The position numbers and the translations under genes are program-made. The notes below the pieces were generated by a model. It saw nothing but the letters and a program-made list of their open reading frames with translations. It had not been told where the DNA came from and did not search any database. Below, in pieces: positions 34,315 through 44,326 of a stretch of 64,000 nt of DNA. Source of the DNA: Psychrobacter proteolyticus (GTDB taxonomy: Bacteria; Pseudomonadota; Gammaproteobacteria; Pseudomonadales; Moraxellaceae). Location of the stretch: positions 787,946 to 851,945 of the forward strand of contig NZ_QLKS01000001.1 in NCBI RefSeq assembly GCF_003350005.1. Direction: 5' to 3'. Each line of letters begins with the position of its first letter. The stretch's first letter is position 1.

Positions 34315-35469
34315 CTACTGGCGCAAAATGGCAGCAGGTAAGCTTTTTACAGCGACGGTTGCTGCATCAACTGCCCCAGCGACATAGCCAGGGGATTGCA
34401 CTGACCACTCACTACCACAACCTGTTATACAGTCTTGCCACATGCCCGTTTTTGGTTTGGATGGCGGTGCTACTGCATGTTGACCGTTACCGCTGGCATC
34501 AACAGGCATCGCTGTTAATAGATCCTGTGCCCAGTCTTTGAGGTATTCAGCTGTTGGAGTACTTGCCTGCGCACCAAATAATCGCACTAACTGCGCACGG
34601 CAATGTTCTTTTAGCACCGTATCAGAAACGCTCTGTCGTACTTGAACAGGAACGCCAAAAAAACCAAACAACGCGCCATCGCCCTCTAACGTAGAAGCAT
34701 CATGTATCTCAGTGAGCGGCCCTATCGCACTGCGTGCGGCACCCGAGAGACCAGCATCTCGCCAAAATGATGACTCATAAACAGCGACGTATTTGGCATG
34801 GGGTGCCATCCAAGTAGCTGTTTCGCGCCATTGTCCACTTAATTCTTGCGGTAGTGCTGGCTGAAATGCTATCCGGCCTTCTACCAATCGAGGCGGTAAC
34901 GCAAGTAGCACATGCTGCGCGCGGAACGTGGTCACATGTCCGGTCACGTGCCCAAAGCTATCTTCACTCTGTACTTCGATATGTTGAGGCGTCTTATTTA
35001 ATTGCCTTACGACTTGATTAGTCATGACATAACTAGCCTCTAAGCGAGCATATAGCGCCTCAATCAAAGCGGCCATACCACCAACTAGACGCATAGAAGG
35101 TGGTGCGCTTTTGTAACCTTGCATACGCACAGGTGGCTGGTTGGCAGCGCGCTCAACCATCATATCGCCTTCTTCGAACTGCGCAAAACGTGATAAATTT
35201 AACGATTCAATAAGCGTGCTTAACTGCGTTTGATAATCAGGCCAAAACCAAGATGGTCCTAAATCAAATGCCGCGCTTGATTCTGCTTGGTCAATATCAG
35301 TATTGTTGTTAGCAGCATGTGCATCTGAATATTTAGTAACTGCAATACGACCACCCAAGGTATCACGCGCCTCTAGCAGTCTATACGCTATACCCTTTTG
35401 CTCTAATAAAAAGGCGGCATATAATCCACTCAGCCCACCACCAACGATTACCACAGGTATGTCTTGCAT
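34315..35469 (-). CDS. FAD-dependent amine oxidase-like protein
   Basis: The 384-residue protein starts with a classical FAD motif (VVIVGGGLSGLYAAFLLEQ) with GGRIAV shortly after, and ends with a flavin-contact segment (SPGYVAGAVDAATVAVKSL). It is a flavin monoamine oxidase-like protein but about 70-140 residues shorter than typical amine oxidases and without a signal peptide. AGGGC precedes the ATG. It may act with the EamA transporter immediately downstream. The substrate is unknown, and a role unrelated to amines is possible. Confidence 0.75.
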   Translation of the reverse strand: MQDIPVVIVGGGLSGLYAAFLLEQKGIAYRLLEARDTLGGRIAVTKYSDAHAANNNTDIDQAESSAAFDLGPSWFWPDYQTQLSTLIESLNLSRFAQFEEGDMMVERAANQPPVRMQGYKSAPPSMRLVGGMAALIEALYARLEASYVMTNQVVRQLNKTPQHIEVQSEDSFGHVTGHVTTFRAQHVLLALPPRLVEGRIAFQPALPQELSGQWRETATWMAPHAKYVAVYESSFWRDAGLSGAARSAIGPLTEIHDASTLEGDGALFGFFGVPVQVRQSVSDTVLKEHCRAQLVRLFGAQASTPTAEYLKDWAQDLLTAMPVDASGNGQHAVAPPSKPKTGMWQDCITGCGSEWSVQSPGYVAGAVDAATVAVKSLPAAILRQ

Positions 35470-35485
35470 ATCTGATTGCCCTATT

Positions 35486-35593
35486 TATAGTCGGTTCAAT
35501 ATCATTTGAATATAAGGAAGCCGAATGAAAGTACTACAAGTAGTAGGCTAAGCGAGACTGGAACCGTACCCAATTTATAGAGGATTGACTATA
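35486..35593. repeat. MITE-like repeat, copy A
   Basis: A 108-base element opens TATAGTCGGTTCAAT and closes GATTGACTATA, giving imperfect terminal inverted repeats of TATAGTC. Its interior shares AAGGAAGCCGA-like and AGCGAGAC words with copies B and C (36172-36377). It lies between the flavin oxidoreductase and the TPR-like gene and encodes nothing. Confidence 0.7.
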
Positions 35594-35600
35594 AACCAAA

Positions 35601-36023
35601 CTACTCTGCCAATAGCTTCGTAAGCATCTCATCAATCTCAACCTTAAACTCTTTGTCTTCTATTTTATTGGCTGTGACTTTGGCATTTTGTAGGCTTTGG
35701 ATAGCAGCTTCTTTTTCGCCTGTCTCAAGCTGTAACACCGCCATAGAAAAAGCAATCGATGACATATGATCTTTTGAGTTAATGGCAGTAGCCTTGGCCA
35801 GTGCTTTGTCATAAATCACCAGTGCTGCGTCCAAGTCTTCTGTGAAGTCAGCGAGCGTTTCCCATTGTTCTGGGTGGTCTTTGTCAGTGCCTTCATTATC
35901 GGTACAAATGGCGTTTAGTTCAGCATACAGCGAATCAAATTTTTCTTGATTGCCTCTGCGATCCGCTTCTAATAACTCTTCAGCTAAGGTGTAAATGGCT
36001 TTATATATTTTAGTATTGATCAT
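35601..36023 (-). CDS. TPR-like small protein of unknown function
   Basis: The 140-residue product is acidic and helical, with two TPR-like repeats (ALVIYDKALAKATAINSKDH and AVLQLETGEKEAAIQSLQNA). No catalytic motif, signal peptide or membrane segment is visible, so it is probably a cytoplasmic protein-interaction module. The gene is bracketed by MITE-like repeats, copy A directly downstream and copies B and C upstream. I do not recognise a named family. Confidence 0.65.
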   Translation of the reverse strand: MINTKIYKAIYTLAEELLEADRRGNQEKFDSLYAELNAICTDNEGTDKDHPEQWETLADFTEDLDAALVIYDKALAKATAINSKDHMSSIAFSMAVLQLETGEKEAAIQSLQNAKVTANKIEDKEFKVEIDEMLTKLLAE

Positions 36024-36171
36024 TGTTTACAACCTTTTATAGACTATATCGTATGTGGTTAGGATTATAACGTAATTCTAGCGGCTCAGATGATTACCTT
36101 AAAAGAAGACACGATATTTATGTGGCTGTTATTAACATTACTATGAACCTTGTTAAGGTTGCTATTCATAC

Positions 36172-36274
36172 TATAGTCGATTCAATTTAAAAGTAGTACA
36201 AGGCAACCGAGTGTAGAGGTATATTTGATATTTCAAGCGAGACACTGTCATACTTTTATAGTGGAATGACTATA
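36172..36274. repeat. MITE-like repeat, copy B
   Basis: This 103-base element begins TATAGTCGATTCAAT and ends GGAATGACTATA. The interior has ACAAGGCAACCGAGTG, matching copy C closely. Its last four bases (36271-36274) are also the first four of copy C, so the two are joined through a shared TATA. Confidence 0.75.
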
Positions 36275-36377
36275 GTCAGTTCAATATAATCTTGATACAA
36301 GGAAACCGAGTGCAAGTTATATATTAGTATGCTTAGCGAGGATGACGATGTAGCGGATGTATATAGACTTGACTATA
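36271..36377. repeat. MITE-like repeat, copy C
   Basis: This 107-base element begins TATAGTCAGTTCAAT and ends CTTGACTATA. ACAAGGAAACCGAGTG and GCTTAGCGAG lie inside. It ends seven bases before the metallopeptidase stop codon. The tandem arrangement with copy B suggests insertion of one copy into the terminus of the other. Confidence 0.75.
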
Positions 36378-36383
36378 TTAGGG

Positions 36384-36872
36384 CTACAACTCTCGCCAGT
36401 GTAACCACAGTCGCGTATCCAGCTCGAACTGATGATACTCAGGCTCCATATGGCAGCATAATTGATAAAAAGCTTTGTTATGCTCATGCTCTTTGAAATG
36501 GGCAAGTTCGTGCACCACTATCATGCGCAAAAACTCTGGCGGCGCGTCTTTAAATAGGCTAGCTACCGTGATGCTATTGTGCGATTTGAGCTTACTGCCC
36601 TGTACGCGCGATTGCGTCGTATGGATACCCAGTGCATGTTTTAGAACCTTGAGCTTACTGCTATAGCTGACATTTGATAGCTGACCAATCTTACGCATAT
36701 ATTGGGTTTTTATCTCATTTATATATTGATAGAGCGCTTTGTCGCTTTGGATTTGATGCTGAGTCGGGTACTTTTTTTCCAGATACTCGCCTAACCTATC
36801 CTCAGTTATAAGCTGAGCAGCTTGAGTTTGAATCTGCTCTGAGTAATGCGCTATGTACTTTAATTTGGTCAC
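36384..36872 (-). CDS. YgjP-like (DUF45) zinc metallopeptidase
   Basis: The 162-residue protein has the zinc motif VVHELAHFKEHEHNKAFYQL, an HELAH site with downstream histidine, in the C-terminal third, and a final WLHWREL. This is the YgjP/WLM-like metallopeptidase domain. It probably starts with GTG at 36872, with AAAGGATAC upstream. It is a soluble cytoplasmic protein in this family; the substrate is unknown. It is a single gene between the repeats and betT. Confidence 0.85.
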   Translation of the reverse strand: MTKLKYIAHYSEQIQTQAAQLITEDRLGEYLEKKYPTQHQIQSDKALYQYINEIKTQYMRKIGQLSNVSYSSKLKVLKHALGIHTTQSRVQGSKLKSHNSITVASLFKDAPPEFLRMIVVHELAHFKEHEHNKAFYQLCCHMEPEYHQFELDTRLWLHWREL

Positions 36873-37021
36873 AAATGTATCCTTTGCTAATACGTTGCAG
36901 CGTATCAGTCGATCAATTTAATCTTAATGAATTTTACCTTATATTTGCGGTGCTTGTTTGCCACTTATTTGAGGTGTAATCTCAATTCAAACGATAGTTG
37001 TTTATAAATAGTTATCCATAA

Positions 37022-37056
37022 AAAGAAACCCCATAAGCTGCGTTCAACTTATGGGG
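37022..37056 (-). terminator. Terminator after betT
   Basis: CCCCATAAG (37029-37037) and CTTATGGGG (37048-37056) form a 9-bp stem. Read on the minus strand it is followed by TTTCTTTT, as expected for termination of betT transcripts. Confidence 0.85.
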
Positions 37057-37095
37057 ACATTCTTACTGATAGTTTCACTTAAAAAGTGTACCGGA

Positions 37096-39141
37096 TTAAC
37101 GCTCTAAATGTAGATACTGCAAGTGACGTTCGTACTGATTTAAGATATCAACCAATACCTGCTCTTTTGAGTAGCCAACCAAGTCATACTCTTGCGAGCC
37201 TTCGCTTAAGAAAACTTCCGCACGGTAGTAGTACTCTGCGTGCTTGGTAGATGTGCTCAATGTAAAGTTAGGACGATGAGCTTTAATCAGATTGACTTCA
37301 TAAATAAAGTCATCTTCATCGCCATGACCGACACGCAGTTTTAGACCATCTACCTGACCACTGTCTTGATCCATGCCTGCATCGATACCTTCACCGATAC
37401 TAGCAAGGTTTTTGGTATCTAACGAGGTTTTGAGACCACCTGCTTTAAACTCTTTTTCGACCTCAGACATCGCTGGCATCACGACCGTATGCAAGAATTT
37501 TTCAACCTGGGCATGTCCTGGGAAACTCACAATACGTTGTAAGCGCGCTTTCCAGCTCTTACCACTGTCCAACACGTTTGCCGTGCCGATTGTACTGGCT
37601 TTACGCTTGTTGCCTTCTTCTTTTAGCGACTTCCACATAGACATCATGTAAAGCACAAGAATAATAGAGAATGGCAAACCTGCAATGACAGAGACAGACT
37701 GTAGTGAAGAAAAACCACCTGCAAACAATAATCCTAACGTAATAAGACCAGTGGCTGCTGCCCAAAACAGACGTAACCAAACAGGAGCATCGGTATCATT
37801 GGTCATACCTCTTGAACTCAAGTTCGCTAGTACTAACGCGCCTGAGTCAGCAGAAGTCACAAAGAAAATAAGACCAATAACCACACCAGCAAATGACAAT
37901 ACTTCACTGTAAGGGAAGTACTCAAACAGCGCAAACATGCCCATTGCCGCATCATTGACCGCGATTTCGCCAAGCTCTGTTGCGCCATTGGCAACCAAAT
38001 CTATCGCTGAATTACCAAAGATAGAGAACCATGCAAAAATAAAACCAAGCGGAATAAACATCACGCCAAATACAAACTCGCGCAACGTACGGCCACGGCT
38101 AATGCGTGCAATAAATAGACCTACAAATGGTGCCCAAGCAACCCACCATGCCCAGAAAAATATCGTCCACCAAGATTTCCACTCGGCACCAGCAGCACCG
38201 TCATAAGCATAAACGTCAAAGGTTTTATAAATGATGGTTTGGAAATATTGACCGATATTTTGAGTAAAGGTATTTAATAGATACACCGTATTGCCCATTA
38301 CCAATATGGCAAGCAACAACAGTATTGACGACAGCATGTTGAATTCAGATAGACGACGAACACCTTTTTCGACACCTGTCATCGCAGAAATAGCGGCGGC
38401 AGCGACAACACCTACAATGATGAGCGCCTGAACCGTTTTGCTAGATTCGATACCGAACACATGGGTCAAGCCAGCATTGGCCTGCAATACCCCAATACCC
38501 AAACTGGTCGCAATACCCATCAACGTACAGACGACGCCAAAGGTATCAATACCATCACCCAACCAGCCTTTGATTAAACGTTCACCAAATATCGGTGTCA
38601 GCGGCGAGCGTAGCGCGAGTGGCATATTTTTGCGATAAGCAAAGTAAGCCAACGCCATACCGATCAGCGCATAAATACCCCAACCATGCAGACCCCAGTG
38701 CAAGAAAGTCTGAGCAAGTGCTTCGCGCATGGCCTCAGCACTCGCAGGCTCTAGGCCTGTATGCGGGGTCAAATAATGCATCAAAGGCTCAGAGGCACCA
38801 AAGAACAATAGGTCAATACCGATACCCGCTGAGAACAGCATGGCCGCCCACGCTAAAAACGGAAATTGGGCTTTTTCGTGGTCTTGACCAAGCTTTATAT
38901 CGCCGTACTTAGAAAAACCAACAAACAACGCAAAGATACTATAAGCGGCAACCACCAACATATAATACCAGCCAAACTTGTCTGATACCCAAGTCATGCT
39001 CGCGCTCAACAAGGCCTCACTATAATCTGGAAAAGCGATGGTCCAGATTATCAATAAAATAGAAATAATAGCTGAGCCCAAAAACACCGTTTTGTTTAGG
39101 GTCAGAGGTTTCGTCACATCTTGTGATGGCGAACTGTACAT
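37096..39141 (-). CDS. betT: BCCT-family choline transporter (BetT)
   Basis: The 681-residue protein has 12 predicted helices and the BCCT signature around FFWAWWVAWAPFVG with the substrate-box tryptophans. The region GIGIDLLFFGASEPL carries the glycine-rich sodium or proton site area. It has a long hydrophilic C-terminus from about 510, as in BetT transporters whose tails sense osmotic strength. The ATG at 39141 has GAGGT six bases before it, better than the TTG four codons earlier. It supplies choline to BetA and BetB encoded just upstream in the same direction. A separate promoter in the 292-base gap from betA is possible. Confidence 0.93.
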   Translation of the reverse strand: MYSSPSQDVTKPLTLNKTVFLGSAIISILLIIWTIAFPDYSEALLSASMTWVSDKFGWYYMLVVAAYSIFALFVGFSKYGDIKLGQDHEKAQFPFLAWAAMLFSAGIGIDLLFFGASEPLMHYLTPHTGLEPASAEAMREALAQTFLHWGLHGWGIYALIGMALAYFAYRKNMPLALRSPLTPIFGERLIKGWLGDGIDTFGVVCTLMGIATSLGIGVLQANAGLTHVFGIESSKTVQALIIVGVVAAAAISAMTGVEKGVRRLSEFNMLSSILLLLAILVMGNTVYLLNTFTQNIGQYFQTIIYKTFDVYAYDGAAGAEWKSWWTIFFWAWWVAWAPFVGLFIARISRGRTLREFVFGVMFIPLGFIFAWFSIFGNSAIDLVANGATELGEIAVNDAAMGMFALFEYFPYSEVLSFAGVVIGLIFFVTSADSGALVLANLSSRGMTNDTDAPVWLRLFWAAATGLITLGLLFAGGFSSLQSVSVIAGLPFSIILVLYMMSMWKSLKEEGNKRKASTIGTANVLDSGKSWKARLQRIVSFPGHAQVEKFLHTVVMPAMSEVEKEFKAGGLKTSLDTKNLASIGEGIDAGMDQDSGQVDGLKLRVGHGDEDDFIYEVNLIKAHRPNFTLSTSTKHAEYYYRAEVFLSEGSQEYDLVGYSKEQVLVDILNQYERHLQYLHLER

Positions 39142-39344
39142 AAAAGACCTCAATAAGTAAATTAAACAGGGTCCGATATTGCTTTGTCCGGCATCGTCTA
39201 ATAGTAGACTGATGATCTATAACCGTATAACGTGGAACCAACCGCATGACGGACAAAGCAGTACCAATAAATAAAAAGCTAATAAAATTATAAACAAATT
39301 CAACCTGAACGGTATTCATTATTCTAATACGTTAGCGCTGATAG

Positions 39345-39372
39345 AAAAGGCCTCTACTTGGAAAGGCCTTTT
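39345..39372. terminator. Weak hairpin between betA and betT
   Basis: AAAAGGCC (39345-39352) and GGCCTTTT (39365-39372) form an 8-bp stem with a 12-base loop. Its T-run is short. It may partly end betA transcripts, which would leave betT with its own promoter in the remaining spacer. Confidence 0.45.
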
Positions 39373-39433
39373 GGTTAAAATTTTCTCATATCGTTATTTA
39401 TTCAGTAACCTGTATGCAGGTTTATTTCACAGC

Positions 39434-41134
39434 CTACACTGTCAAGAGATAATCACGCATTGGCTCAGAGCGCAGCGGTGCACCATTAGCCACATAATAA
39501 TCTGCCGTTGAACGTGGCAACTGTACGCCTCTCATCTTGTCGACGATTTTTTCGGCGAGCATAATAGTCGTGGCATTGAGATTACCACTAATAATGTTTG
39601 GCATGATAGACGCATCGACGACTCGCAAGCCATCAATACCATGTACCAGACCTTCGCCATTTACTACCGAATCGTTATCTTCGCCCATCGCACAGGTACA
39701 AGATGGATGATAAGCCGTCTCACTATGATTGCGTACATATTCATCTAATTGAGCGTCGGTAACCAAATCATCGGTCGGTGCGATCGCACGACCACGATAA
39801 GGATCAAGCGCTGGCTGATGCATGATTTCACGGGTGATACGCATCGCAGCACGGAACTCTTGCCAGTCTTGATCATGCGACATATAGTTAAACAAGATAC
39901 TTGGATGCGCTTTCGGATCACGTGATTTTAGTTTGACGCGGCCACGGCTTGGTGAGCGTAGTGAGCCGACGTGTGCTTGGAAGCTATGTGATTTCACAGC
40001 ACTACGGCCATCGTAGCGTACGGCTAGTGGCAAGAAATGATACTGAATGTTTGGATGGGTAAACTTCTCATCGGTACGGATGAAACCGCCACCTTCGAAT
40101 TGGTTAGACGCACCAAGCCCTGTGCCATTGAACAACCATTCTGCACCAATCGCAGGCTTATTCCACCATTTATTAGCAGGCGCGATTGACACTGGCAGTT
40201 TACATTCATACTGCATATACAGCTCTAGATGATCCTGTAAATTATTACCGACACCTGGCAGATCCAATATTTCAGTCACGCCAGCGTCTTTTAGCCACTG
40301 ACCAGGACCAATACCTGAACGCTGCAGTAGTTGTGGTGAGGCAATCGCACCAGAAGATACAATCACTTCACGAGCGGCATTGAAATTTTTGGTCTGGCCT
40401 TCGTGTTCGACTTTGACACCAACAGCACGCTTGCCGTCAAATAAAATTACGTCAGTCAATGCACCCGTCAAAATCGTAATGTTGCTACGCGGTTTGGCAC
40501 GGTCAAGATAGCCGCGAGCCGTTGATGCACGGCGACCGTTAGGCGTTACGAATCGATCCATCGGACCAAAACCTTCTTGCTGATAGCCGTTTAGATCTTC
40601 GGTACGTGGATAGCCTGCTTGTACGCCTGCTTCAATCATAGCTTGGAATAGCGGATTGACTCCTGGCTTTGAGGTGGTCATTTCAACAGGACCGCCCACG
40701 CCATGATAGTCATTCTCGCCAGCGTCACAGTTTTCCAGCTTTTTGAAATACGGTAAGCAATCCGAATACGTCCAGTCTGACAGGCCTTTTATCTTAGACC
40801 AATCATCAAAATCTAGCGCATTACCACGGATGTAGCACATACCGTTAATCAGCGATGAGCCACCTAAGCCTTTACCGCGGCCACAGTCCATGACACGATT
40901 GTTCATATACGGCTCAGGATCTGTCTTGTAACCCCAGTTATAAGTCGTCCCTTGTAGCGGCATGGCGAGCGCAGCTGGCATTTGGGTACGGAAGTCAAAA
41001 CGATAGTCTGGACGACCTGCTTCTAATAGCAGTACTTTAATACTGGCATCTTCAGTCAGACGCGTGGCCAGCACATTTCCTGCTGAGCCTGCACCGACGA
41101 TAATATAGTCATACTCAGGTGTGGTTGATGTCAT
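39434..41134 (-). CDS. betA: Choline dehydrogenase (BetA)
   Basis: The 566-residue GMC oxidoreductase starts at ATG 41134, with GGAG six bases upstream; four extra in-frame codons precede it. It has the FAD motif [17 protein letters not shown], the GMC signature [17 protein letters not shown] (about 83-99) and the C-terminal catalytic histidine region [10 protein letters not shown] followed by the N-rich [12 protein letters not shown]. It oxidises choline to betaine aldehyde at the inner membrane, passing electrons to the respiratory chain. Neighbours betB, betI and betT make the choline role nearly certain. Confidence 0.95.
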   Translation of the reverse strand: MTSTTPEYDYIIVGAGSAGNVLATRLTEDASIKVLLLEAGRPDYRFDFRTQMPAALAMPLQGTTYNWGYKTDPEPYMNNRVMDCGRGKGLGGSSLINGMCYIRGNALDFDDWSKIKGLSDWTYSDCLPYFKKLENCDAGENDYHGVGGPVEMTTSKPGVNPLFQAMIEAGVQAGYPRTEDLNGYQQEGFGPMDRFVTPNGRRASTARGYLDRAKPRSNITILTGALTDVILFDGKRAVGVKVEHEGQTKNFNAAREVIVSSGAIASPQLLQRSGIGPGQWLKDAGVTEILDLPGVGNNLQDHLELYMQYECKLPVSIAPANKWWNKPAIGAEWLFNGTGLGASNQFEGGGFIRTDEKFTHPNIQYHFLPLAVRYDGRSAVKSHSFQAHVGSLRSPSRGRVKLKSRDPKAHPSILFNYMSHDQDWQEFRAAMRITREIMHQPALDPYRGRAIAPTDDLVTDAQLDEYVRNHSETAYHPSCTCAMGEDNDSVVNGEGLVHGIDGLRVVDASIMPNIISGNLNATTIMLAEKIVDKMRGVQLPRSTADYYVANGAPLRSEPMRDYLLTV

Positions 41135-41251
41135 AACATACTCCATAATATTGAAAAAACATAAATCGTTTAGGGTCAGTAAGGTGTTCTAAAAGGCTAA
41201 ATTAAAGCTAATAAGAAACCTTACTGGCTTCGTTTTTCTCAATAAGATTGA

Positions 41252-42754
41252 TTAAAAGACAGATTCAAACGCACCCAGCTCTACTTGGATAGATTTGGTC
41301 TGAGTATAGTGTTCGAGCGCTTCGATACCGTTTTCGCGGCCGATACCAGAATGCTTGTAGCCGCCTACTGGCATTTGTGCTGCCGACTCGCCCCACGTAT
41401 TCAACCAGCAGATGCCAGCTTCGATCTGAGCGATGACTCGATGCGCGCGTTTTAGATCTGCAGTCACAACCCCAGCTGCCAAGCCGTAATCGGTATCATT
41501 GGCACGGCGAATAACTTCTTCTTCAGTCTCGTAAGTCAATATCGACATCACTGGGCCAAAGATTTCTTCGCGTACGATAGTCATATCATCAGTGCAATCA
41601 GTGAATACTGTCGGTGCGACAAATGCGCCGTTTGCAAGCTCGTTCGTTGTAACGCGCTCGCCACCTGTTAGCAGACGTGCGCCGCCTTTTTTACCTTGCT
41701 CGATATAGCCAAGCACTCTTTCCATATGCGGGAAGCTAACCAGTGGACCCATATTAATGTTCTCATCCATAGGGTCGCCCAGTCTAATACGCTCAACACG
41801 GGTTAAGATGGCTTGCTCGAACTTAGCTTGTAGCGCTTTGGGGACGAATACGCGCGTACCGTTGGTACATACCTGACCAGTACTGTAGAAGTTGGCCATC
41901 ATAGCGATGTCAGCAGCGGTATCGATATCTGCGTCATCAAATATGATCAATGGCGATTTACCACCAAGCTCTAAAGTTACGTCTTTTAGAGATGAGCTTG
42001 CTGCGCTCGACATGACTTTTTTGCCAGTCGGTACGCCACCCGTGAACGATACTTTTGCGATATCTGGGTGATCGGTTAGCGCCTTACCCACTTCATAGTT
42101 ACCTTGTACGACGTTAAACACACCATCTGGCAATCCAGCTTCTGTCAATATCTCTGCCAGTTTCAATGCCGTCAACGGTGTCACTTCTGATGGCTTAAAA
42201 ATCATCGCATTACCAGCAGCCAGTGCAGGCGCCGCTTTCCACATTGCGATTTGAATAGGATAGTTCCACGCGCCAATACCTGCGACCACGCCTAGTGGCT
42301 CGCGGCGAGTGTATACAAAACTAGTATCACGTAATGGAATCTGACGACCTTCAATCATTGGTGCCAGACCTGCATAGTATTCCACGACATCAGCACCAGT
42401 GACGATATCGACGTACTTCGTCTCAGAGTAGGCTTTACCTGTGTCTTTGGTCTCAAGTAGTGCCAATACATCATTGCGATCGCGCAATATCTCAACAGCT
42501 TTTGATAAGATACGACCACGCTCGACCGCTGTCATCGCCGCCCAAACTTTTTGACCTTTATGTGCGGCTTTTACGGCTTCATCAATCTGATCATTGCTGG
42601 TTTGCTGAATCGTTGCCAATACTTCACCAGTGGCTGGATTGATATCTTCAAAAGTCGTCAGCGATTCATCCACCGCTAGATAGCGCCCGTTGATATAAGC
42701 TGTTTGTACTTGGTCTAAACCGATAATATCTGTCAAATTATTAAAATCAGTCAT
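41252..42754 (-). CDS. betB: Betaine aldehyde dehydrogenase (BetB)
   Basis: The 500-residue NAD(P)-dependent aldehyde dehydrogenase has the oxyanion and cofactor motifs [16 protein letters not shown] and [12 protein letters not shown], the general base glutamate in LELGGKSP and the catalytic cysteine in [17 protein letters not shown]. It turns betaine aldehyde into glycine betaine. AAGGAGAA precedes the ATG. It lies between betI and betA in the bet operon. Confidence 0.95.
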   Translation of the reverse strand: MTDFNNLTDIIGLDQVQTAYINGRYLAVDESLTTFEDINPATGEVLATIQQTSNDQIDEAVKAAHKGQKVWAAMTAVERGRILSKAVEILRDRNDVLALLETKDTGKAYSETKYVDIVTGADVVEYYAGLAPMIEGRQIPLRDTSFVYTRREPLGVVAGIGAWNYPIQIAMWKAAPALAAGNAMIFKPSEVTPLTALKLAEILTEAGLPDGVFNVVQGNYEVGKALTDHPDIAKVSFTGGVPTGKKVMSSAASSSLKDVTLELGGKSPLIIFDDADIDTAADIAMMANFYSTGQVCTNGTRVFVPKALQAKFEQAILTRVERIRLGDPMDENINMGPLVSFPHMERVLGYIEQGKKGGARLLTGGERVTTNELANGAFVAPTVFTDCTDDMTIVREEIFGPVMSILTYETEEEVIRRANDTDYGLAAGVVTADLKRAHRVIAQIEAGICWLNTWGESAAQMPVGGYKHSGIGRENGIEALEHYTQTKSIQVELGAFESVF

Positions 42755-42905
42755 AAATTCTCCTTAGGACGATTGGCAAAAGTAACTATATAAAGCTACT
42801 TAGGCCGAATAATGTCGTCGTTAGTTAAGTTTCGAAATCTAGTCTTTAAATAGTGAAGTAAAAATTATTTTATAAATCAGCGTCATTTTATGAATCAGTG
42901 TCGTC

Positions 42906-43475
42906 TTATAAATCAAAGTCTTGTTGCGTCATTTTTATCAAGCGATCGCGCAATGATTGTTTGTCTGCGATATCGATACCTGAAAAGTCTGAGAGCCAAA
43001 TACCGTCCGCGACAAGGCGAACCATACATAACGTCTCGGTATTATCCGTTGCCGCATGTTTTTTGAGTTGCTCATTCGCCCACTTAGCCCACAACTCACG
43101 CAGCTCACTATCGCCTAACATCAGTACATACAGGGTCGCTTGATTATCGTATTCTTCCTGCCCTTGCTCACCGAGACTGATGGTGGCGTCTATATAAGCA
43201 CGGGTAAATGAACCGTACTTAACAGGGTCGTCAGCCATTGCTGCGTTTACTTCTGCTTCAAACTTAGCCATTGCATCATTGAAGACTTCTAGCACGAGTG
43301 CATTTTTGGTAGAAAAATGATGCATCACACCACCCTTTGTCACCCCAACCGCATCAGCGACTGCCTGAAACGTCACTTTAGATAAGCCCTGCTCCAATGT
43401 GATACGTGCTGCCTGATCTAACAACGCACGACGAATGACTTCTGGCTGTTTTTTACGCTTATAAGCATTTTCCAT
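42906..43475 (-). CDS. betI: TetR-family choline-responsive repressor (BetI)
   Basis: The 189-residue protein has a TetR HTH at about 25-60 (VTFQAVADAVGVTKGGVMHHF) and a helical C-terminal domain. BetI proteins repress bet genes until choline is present. Its HTH has GGVMHHF where many BetI proteins have a different recognition helix, so it may be a divergent member. The start codon is one base from the stop of the upstream SMR gene. Position at the head of betBA supports the name more than sequence detail does. Confidence 0.8.
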   Translation of the reverse strand: MENAYKRKKQPEVIRRALLDQAARITLEQGLSKVTFQAVADAVGVTKGGVMHHFSTKNALVLEVFNDAMAKFEAEVNAAMADDPVKYGSFTRAYIDATISLGEQGQEEYDNQATLYVLMLGDSELRELWAKWANEQLKKHAATDNTETLCMVRLVADGIWLSDFSGIDIADKQSLRDRLIKMTQQDFDL

Positions 43476-43476
43476 A

Positions 43477-43821
43477 TCAATGCACCACAGAATTAGACAA
43501 TAAGTTCATCACAACAACACCGCCGACGATCATCGCGATGCCAACCACTGCTGCTGTATCAAGATTTTGCTTGAATAGCACCACACCAGCGAGTGATGTC
43601 AGCACAATCCCAAGCCCGCCCCACAGTGCGTACGCAATGCCTAGCGGTATGGTCTTGAGCGTCTGAGCCAGTAGATAAAATGAAACCGCATAGAGCGCGC
43701 CCATCATCAAAGTTGGCACCAAACGAGTGAATTGTTCTGACTTTACCAAAAAAGTCGTACCCACCACTTCGCATATAATGGCAATAGTCAGATAACCGTA
43801 AGCAATCGTAGTAGGACTCAT
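43477..43821 (-). CDS. SMR-family multidrug/quaternary ammonium exporter
   Basis: The 114-residue protein has four predicted helices and the SMR hallmarks: the membrane-embedded glutamate in AIICEVVGTTFLVKSEQFT (position about 17) and the helix-3 pattern IAYALWGGLGIVLTSLAG. It is of the EmrE/QacE drug-export subtype, which uses proton antiport to remove quaternary cations. It is the first gene of the bet transcription unit and ends one base before betI, so the two are co-translated. Export of choline or betaine-like cations is a reasonable inference. Confidence 0.9.
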   Translation of the reverse strand: MSPTTIAYGYLTIAIICEVVGTTFLVKSEQFTRLVPTLMMGALYAVSFYLLAQTLKTIPLGIAYALWGGLGIVLTSLAGVVLFKQNLDTAAVVGIAMIVGGVVVMNLLSNSVVH

Positions 43822-44326
43822 CTTTAGAACACCCGCTTTTGTTCAACGCATGCTATGAAAAAACATAGCAAAGAAACCACATGGTCGGTATTTTATAGAA
43901 CTCTACTGCCAATGTGAAGGGCTGTCTTACAACTTTATTGTGTCAAACGGTATCGCATCACCTTTATATTCAAAAATACAAGGCATCAAATCCAATTTTA
44001 CTTTGCCGAATTGCTATCTATTTCGATACTTTTATCGTTTGTCCTATGTGCCATATAAAATTTTCTGAAAATAATTTTTATTTCTAAAGCACATTTTATT
44101 TTTAAAGCACATTTATCGTCATTTTCTACTAAGCACTGCCTTGAAATAGCCTATCTGATAAGGGATTGACGTTAATTTTCAATAATTGCGATAATATTTA
44201 TAATTAAACGCATAATAAGGTTGACAGCCTGTAGTGACTTGGCTAAAATGTGCCCCACATAACGCAAACAAGCTAATTAATTGCTTTAATATAAAGCGTC
44301 AATAACTTGCTGTTATGACCAGCTAT
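43822..44326. other. Long intergenic region upstream of the bet operon and tRNA-Asn
   Basis: The 505 AT-rich bases should hold the bet promoter and BetI operator near 43822-43950 and the tRNA-Asn promoter near 44290. An 18-base tandem duplication lies at 44077-44112. No gene is seen and no clear BetI dyad was found. Confidence 0.5.
44077..44112. repeat. Tandem duplication of 18 bases
   Basis: TTTATTTCTAAAGCACAT (44077-44094) is followed directly by TTTATTTTTAAAGCACAT (44095-44112), differing at one base. It looks like a small slippage duplication. Confidence 0.7.

Larger units (their letters stand above)
36024..36383. other. Intergenic region occupied mainly by two MITE-like repeats
   Basis: The 360-base gap holds copies B and C. 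The remaining 148 bases before 36172 carry an AT-rich stretch that should include the promoter of the TPR-like gene. No gene is seen. Confidence 0.6.
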
